Positions 57,947 to 64,000 of a stretch of DNA of 64,000 bases are shown here, one piece after another; the stretch's first letter is position 1; every line of letters starts with the position of its first letter. The notes beneath the pieces were generated by a model, which had not been told where the DNA came from, did no database searches, and saw only the letters and a list, made by a program, of their open reading frames with translations. The position numbers and the translations under genes were made by a program. The stretch is from NCBI RefSeq assembly GCF_014805685.1, contig NC_060887.1, forward strand, positions 31,616,463-31,680,462. Direction: 5' to 3'. The DNA comes from Silurus meridionalis. Lineage: Eukaryota; Chordata; Actinopteri; Siluriformes; Siluridae.

Positions 57947-59390
57947 TTCTGTCTCTCTTTCTGAACCTCTCTCTGGTACTTTTTCTGTAGATTTGTCTCA
58001 TTTTTCTCTCCCTGGGCAGTAATTGCATGTTATCACCCCATTCTTTTTTCCCTCTTCCATTTTGTTCAGACACTTTACACTAGGGGACACACTGGGGTCA
58101 CAGCTGGAGACACCACAAGCCTTTCTGTTTGTGCGCTGACAGGAGAACTATCACTTTTCAGGAGATTAAGATAGCAAATCTGATCATTTAGCCTATGGAT
58201 GAGTTTATCTGTGCTAAATCAAGTGTGTCTGAACTTCACTAGCCAGTGCTTAATCTCAGTGCATGGTCTAGATTTATAATTCTCAACTGCTGTTAGGAAC
58301 ACAGTGTGTCCAAGAAACATGCAATAGTTAACTACAGATTTTACTGAAAAACAAAAAGGTATTTCATATTCTGTAGTTCTTTATAGCTTGGTTTCCTATT
58401 GCAGTTGTTCACCAGGAGTTCAGACAAACTTTACAAGACAGTGAAAGTGGCTAAAGAGGAGAAAAATGACAAAAAAAAAAGGAACTCTGCGCATGTAAAA
58501 CCGAGTGAAATAAATAAAGCTTTGTGAGACTAGCCCAGGCATGGGTCTCCCATCTTCTTCTTCAACACAGACAGTCTTTCCTTCTCTTCCCACCTTTTCA
58601 AACTAGACAGAAAAAACAACCACAACCAGGTTTTACGCAAACACTTGAATTTATGGGAGGATATAAAAACTGAGCCGAGCTGCTTGTGAAATAAGAAACC
58701 TTAAGTGGATTCACAGCAGCTAAGTGCTAATTCCAACGTTAACGGCTAACACTTGTAAGGATTATTTTACTGCTTTGTCCTATATAAGGACAAAGCTATA
58801 TAAGGGATTATATTTACTTGGTGGTGTGATGGCTACAGGCTTCCATCTCTGTGGAATTTGCTTGGTTTATTTTACAGGCAGTGAGGAGGACTTGTGAAAA
58901 AGATAGTTTGCAGGCCGGTGTTAGAGCGTAGGCTCTGTGCCCTGAAATTCAAAACCTAATGTTTTTTTCAGAGCAGTACATTTTGGTCTGAACGATGTTT
59001 TTTGTAAAGTGTTAAATTAAACATTTAATGGTCATCTTGTAAAGGCAAATCAAACAACACAGAAGATAAAGACACTGTTTCTTAGCATAGCTTGCACCAA
59101 GCTAGTATACCTACCACGTGTTTTTCAAATATTATTAAATTCTCACCAAAAATGCCATTTTATATGTAAACAGAGCTAAACTTCATCTTCCTCTACGAGA
59201 AACTGGCTAGTTATCTGGCTAATAATCCCAAAAAGCAAATGAATGAAAAATTAAAATTGTCAGATAGTTTCTATTTAATCAGTAAAATGTTTGTCAGGTG
59301 AAGATGAATTTTCTTGGTGAAATGTATAAGTAATGATATTCGGAAAAACTATTATTAGACGATCTAGTTGGGTGCAAGCTAAACTAAAAA

Positions 59391-59398
<8 letters not shown>

Positions 59399-59447
<49 letters not shown>
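59399..59447. repeat. (TA)n microsatellite preceded by an A-run
   Basis: About 24 AT/TA units after 14 A residues; ends in 'cacacac'. Confidence 0.97.
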
Positions 59448-59454
<7 letters not shown>

Positions 59455-60357
59455 CTTTGTTTACCATGTTGTCTGGTTTTCTTTACTAATATCCAATCAC
59501 TTTTCAGTTAGACTGTTAATTAGCAAGCTAACAATTCAGAAAGCAAATGAGCGGCAGCACATTGTTAGCCCAAAGAGATCATAAACACTATGAAAATTAT
59601 GTGTTTATATAAGTGGACCACCATTGACCCAGAATGCTGTTTTTTTGTTTTTTTTCTTCAGGCTAGTAGCCTGCCCAATTCACATCATAATGCATGTAAC
59701 CTGTTGCTGAATGGCACAGGTAGAAAGTTCACATGAGAAAAGTGTTTTTTGTTGAGCGTCTTTATCTAAACCTTTGCTCAGAGTTAGAACTAGCTTTTAC
59801 CCATGAACTACTATAATGGGGTCAATGCTAGGTCTGTTGCTGAGTCTCAACAGGCAGATTGCTTTTTCTTTGGTTTTCTGCTATTAAAATACACACAGCA
59901 TTTCTTTACTGATACTTACACACTTAAACTCAATCATATACAACCCTCTGTGATTGATATCAAGCTAGCCTAGTAATGTAACATAAGTATGGTCTGTTTG
60001 TATGCTGCAGGAATTTCCTTTGAGATTTAAGAATTTCCATTGAAATGTATAAACATTGTCATATTTTATATTGTTTGCTCTGTTTTCTGAAAGTTAATAA
60101 TGGACAACTTGCATGTTACACATAAGGTCGATGGGAATAATATCCCCTTTAAATTGCACCCTGGAGGAATGGGGCAAAAGGTATAGCCCATGTCTTAACG
60201 AGTGATACAGAGTCCAAATGGTTACGGAAAGCAGCATCAGCAGAACAGCAATACAGCGATAAAATGGTGCTAATGCTTTCTGAGGCAGGTGAAGTAATCA
60301 CCAATGTTTATGTTCCATATGTCTGTAGGGTAGATAATTAACTACACACATACTTAC

Positions 60358-60359
<2 letters not shown>

Positions 60360-60405
<46 letters not shown>
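60360..60405. repeat. (CA)n microsatellite
   Basis: About 23 CA units in nrp1 intron 3, followed by 'gaacgcacgcacatgcatgc'. Confidence 0.98.
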
Positions 60406-60407
<2 letters not shown>

Positions 60408-61141
60408 ACGCACGCACATGCATGCACACACTCCAGCTTTCATCTCCTGTGGCCAACGCTGAGGTTAACGGCCATTGAATTAGCAGGATAGAATTTGAAC
60501 ACATTTTTCAGCAAACGTTAACATGGAGTCTCACACACACAGTGACACACACACATCACCCAGTGCTCACACAGATTATGTTGCTGACACAACAATTAGT
60601 CAGTCTTGCTGATGGTGCCCCTTGAGAATAATGGAGAGCTAGGAACCCATATAGAGTGTTTGCTTTTTGTGTTCTGGTATGTGTGTGATGTTTGGAAGAC
60701 TACAACGGTGGCACTGGGGGTGTTGTGGAACGACAGAGAAGCTCTGCCAGATGTGACCTATACCGCTGGCCCTTGTAGCACGTAAAAACTGAACAGACTG
60801 GGTATGATGAATAAACTACCCTCAACATGCAGACACACACAGAATAGTCAGCCAGTGGTGTTGACACAGGTGCCATCGTAAAAACATTGAGATAGCACAA
60901 GAATGATAAACAGCTAAATCAAACCAGAGGTTGCATCAAGCTGCCTTTCTCCATGGTATAGCGAGAGCACACATTAATCCTTCTTCCCATCAATCCATCT
61001 ATCCAAGGACAGCTGGAATAAATGGGCTAGTATGGTAGAACCCAGTCCATCCGAATAAAAAAAAAATCAGGTTTAAGGCATTAACTTCAGATTATTGTAC
61101 AAAACAATATTGGAAATGGTCTTTTGGTACAAGAAGCAAGT

Positions 61142-61200
61142 ATCTACCTACCTACCAACCTACCTACCTACCTACCCACCTACCTACCTACCCACCCATC
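61142..61200. repeat. (CTAC)n tetranucleotide repeat grading into CCAT units
   Basis: Imperfect CTAC/CCAC units followed by 'catccatcc' repeats. Creates a Pro-Thr-Tyr-rich artefactual frame. Confidence 0.95.
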
Positions 61201-62287
61201 CATCCTTCCATCCATCCATCTGTGCTCTTACCCCTCCCTGCCAGCCATCATCAACCGTGAAGCGAAGCTGGCCTCTTTGCCGGCTTTACCAGGACTGATG
61301 CGGTACTGAAAATTGAGCTTTCAATTGAAAGCGTATGTTTCTTTTCTACTTCAGGGTACTTTTAGGAGATGCTCGCAGAAGACGGGATGACAAGATAAGT
61401 ACAGTGCCTACTTTTTTTTAAAGAGATGTGCAAGCAAAGGAATCCATAAAGAACATATTAGCTGTTTGGGATGGGAGGTAAACCTGGGATAAACCTGGAA
61501 AAGGGATTTGGTGACTGTTTGGAGCATCTGTCCCATATTACACACCAGCAAGCGGAATGAAATAAATGAATGTGCAGAGCGTATTTGAATATAGATTGTA
61601 AACAGTTTTACCTATCTCTCTCTGCAGGAGTGTTGGTGAGGGGGTGGAGTTGAGGTACTGAGGGCAACATGCATTACACCCTCTTGAAAAAAAAAATCTT
61701 TGTCTAGAAGACAGCAAGGCTAGTTATCATTTCATGCTGTTCGCATTTCATTGGACTACATTTAACACTAACGCACTATTTCAACCAGCAGAGAATATTG
61801 TGTCCTCGTTTGCTAATTAAAAAACCTGTGGCTCCCTATGTTCATCAGATTTGTTTATGCTATGAAAAGGAATATTTTCTTTTACAGTATTTTTTTTTTT
61901 TCAAATTTCCAACCTGCACATTTCCAGTCGACCTCCTGCTTCCACACCCCACCTAACTGACCTTTTTGCTTCCCTCATCTCTTTTCCATGCTAACGTAGT
62001 AATGATTGTTTTGTGAATAATTAAGACTTTCTACCACATTACGGCTCCTAGGAAGACTGCCAACATGTGTGACTGAGCCTTTAATAGGTCCTTTGTGTAT
62101 GTGTTTATGCAGGAGAAAGAAAGACAGAAAGAGTCTGTGACCTTGGACAGGTCAGTTGTCCAAATTGTAAAAAACTGTTTAAACTGTTTGCACTAATCAC
62201 TGTAGTTGGGACTTTTCTGCCTCATTTGAATGCGTGCACACCTGCTAGCACTTTCATCACACCCTAACAGCTGTGTATAATCATTAG

Positions 62288-62288
<1 letters not shown>

Positions 62289-62331
<43 letters not shown>
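62289..62331. repeat. (CA)n microsatellite
   Basis: About 20 CA units in nrp1 intron 3. Confidence 0.98.
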
Positions 62332-62334
<3 letters not shown>

Positions 62335-63889
62335 AACTGTATCACACCTGACGCTAGTCTGCTAATACTGGCAATCCAATGCTAATCTGTTTCTCCTTAA
62401 TCTCTCGTACTTGCTTTTCTGCTTTCATGAGATGTCTGAAGTGACTGAAAGTTGCTTCATTTCACCCTCTCACACTCTTACTCCTGCCCTTATCTTTTTT
62501 CAGTGCTGAGTCTCTCATCCTCTTGAGATTTATATAAATTGATTTTTTTAGCTGTGTTTCCACGTACTGCTAGACAGTAGCAACGGAGCAAAACACTGCT
62601 GTCTCCAAGTCTAACAGCATTTTTCATCCATACAGGAGCGGTAGCACAAACAAGTGCCGATAAGCTAACAAAAAAGAACAAGAGAACGGAGAACAAAATA
62701 CAGAACAAAAGATCGTGCACCCTCACCACTACATATACACATGCTAGCCAAACTACACAGATCCTCATAAGTCTGCAAAGCTAAATGTGGGAAAGTTGTG
62801 CCTGGAGGGAGAGATTTTTTGTGTAATATTTAATAGATAGATGTTTCTATTATTATAGTCTTTATACTTATCATTATTATCCTCTTTAAAGTTCTCACTG
62901 GTTAATGGCAAGGTTTAAAGTAGCTGAATGATATAAAAGAAATATTTTATTTATATACCATAAATATATAGACAGTTTTTTTTTCAAAGCAGTTTACTTT
63001 CACACAATATGCTTATTCATAACCGTTTAAAATCCTACGACCTGTCAGCAAATCTACACTTTTAGCATAAATGTCTTACTCACAAGACTTATTTACAAAA
63101 TTATTCATAGTAGTAACTTGGGTATAGGCTTTATGATTAATAATTAAATAGACTATAGGTCTAAGTTAACTAAGAAGTGGTTGTGGCATTGTTTTATTGG
63201 AAACAGCCTTAATGTAATTGGAAAAGGCTCAGATCTTCCTGCCTTTTTGTGTAATGGTCTGAATATTGCTACAGCTCAAGTGCCACAAAAAATGTTGTAT
63301 TCTTATTACCTTTCTATTCTGCCATAAATGATATTCCTACAAAGATTAGACCATGAGGCCATTAAAAATAGCATGCTTACATATCCTCAAACAGTGAATT
63401 TCACAATAAAATTATTACATAATTCTACTGTTAAAATATTCATAATGCTCTTCTGCCACAGTTAATCTTTTAATCTTTAAATACAGATTCTCATTTTTCT
63501 TACTTTCTGAGGTAAACCGTTTTTAAAATTGTAAAATGTTTTCCCACAAATATTTGTGTGTTTAACATGACAGTGTGTCAGACTCTTTTATCTAGATTTA
63601 TTTAGACTTTTTCTTCTATTCAGTGAGTGTGAAGGTGTGTATGTGTACTGGTTGGTGGCGCCCTCTTTGTGACTGAATGAAAAAAAAAGAAGCAGATTGC
63701 ACCAGCTGCTTCACACTTGCACAATAAAGGCCAAAGACTCACTATAAAGATTAAAAGAAACCCTGCTAAAGCATCCATCTTATCATGAGGTCAAATGAAA
63801 AAGCCCAAGAGCAGCAAGTGGGGTTAATTAACAAAAGTGGCATCTGCTGCACCTCGCTAGGGTTATAGTCTCACAGCACATGCACACAC

Positions 63890-63930
63890 AGATACACACA
63901 CACACACACACACAACACACACACACACAC
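63890..63930. repeat. (CA)n microsatellite, one interruption
   Basis: CA units with an AA break near 63914. Confidence 0.96.
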
Positions 63931-64000
63931 CCTGACTTTATGCCTACTTGTCCTTTAAACACAGGAAGGTGGGCTGAACAACAGGAAATTTCATCTGATA

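Larger units (their letters stand above)
55159..64000 (-). other. nrp1: nrp1 intron 3 (partial, at least 8.8 kb)
   Basis: No CUB1 or signal-peptide exon was found in any minus-strand frame up to the window end, so the intron continues beyond 64000. It contains a Tc1-like transposase relic (56552-56935), CT (57895-57943), TA (59399-59447), CA (60360-60405, 62289-62331, 63890-63930) and CTAC-type (61142-61200) repeats. The rest is unique AT-rich DNA. Confidence 0.8.

Noticed and set aside
63650..63672. CTCF site from 'ggtggcgccctctttgtg'
   Set aside because: Several mismatches in the 5' half of the core motif; too weak to list beside the three better matches.
55159..64000. CUB1 exons 2-3 or signal-peptide exon of nrp1
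   Set aside because: Minus-strand frames were scanned for CUB motifs (Cys-Gly start, YDYVEVFDG-like and GKFCG-like blocks). None occurs, so these exons lie outside the window.

Overview
The window is vertebrate, almost certainly teleost, genomic DNA. It has large AT-rich introns, many CA/GT, TA and GA microsatellites, fish-type Tc1, pogo/Tigger, MITE, LINE-tail and tRNA-SINE relics, and split genes with GT-AG introns. No bacterial or viral genes, CRISPR arrays or operons are present.

The one clear gene is neuropilin-1 (nrp1) on the minus strand. Fourteen consecutive exons, corresponding to exons 4-17 of the 17-exon vertebrate gene, run from 55158 down to the stop codon at 21349. They encode the second CUB domain (a2), both coagulation-factor/discoidin domains (b1, b2), the acidic linker with the glycosaminoglycan-attachment serine, the MAM domain (c), the transmembrane helix and the short cytoplasmic tail ending in the SEA PDZ ligand. 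All splice sites are GT-AG, every codon phase joins in frame, and the 2339 coding bases give about 778 residues. Exons 1-3 (signal peptide and CUB1) are not in the window, so intron 3 extends past 64000 and the gene is 5'-truncated by the window edge. I cannot tell from this sequence whether it is the nrp1a or the nrp1b paralogue.

Layout: 1-14000 is intergenic or intronic DNA of an unseen neighbour, with repeats, a pogo/Tigger relic, a tRNA-SINE and an unidentified 58-codon coding-like ORF (7471-7647). At 14030-14460 there is a CpG-rich block with a strong minus-strand splice donor, probably the promoter and untranslated first exon of the next gene downstream; conserved synteny suggests itgb1, as inference only. 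14460-19000 is repeat-rich spacer. 19000-21348 is the probable nrp1 3' UTR. 21349-55158 holds the nrp1 exons and introns, and 55159-64000 is the start of intron 3.

The most noteworthy points are: a (GT)20 tract forming the whole 3' splice-site region of the in-frame 51-nt exon 16; read-through frames after exons 11 and 12 that would give soluble receptors; a Tc1-type MITE nested inside a Tigger-type MITE in intron 7, both with intact TA target duplications; an inverted templated duplication in intron 6 flanked by 20-bp direct repeats; divergent CTCF-like motifs around the nrp1/downstream-gene boundary; and the unidentified ORF. I found no evidence of an entirely new biological system.
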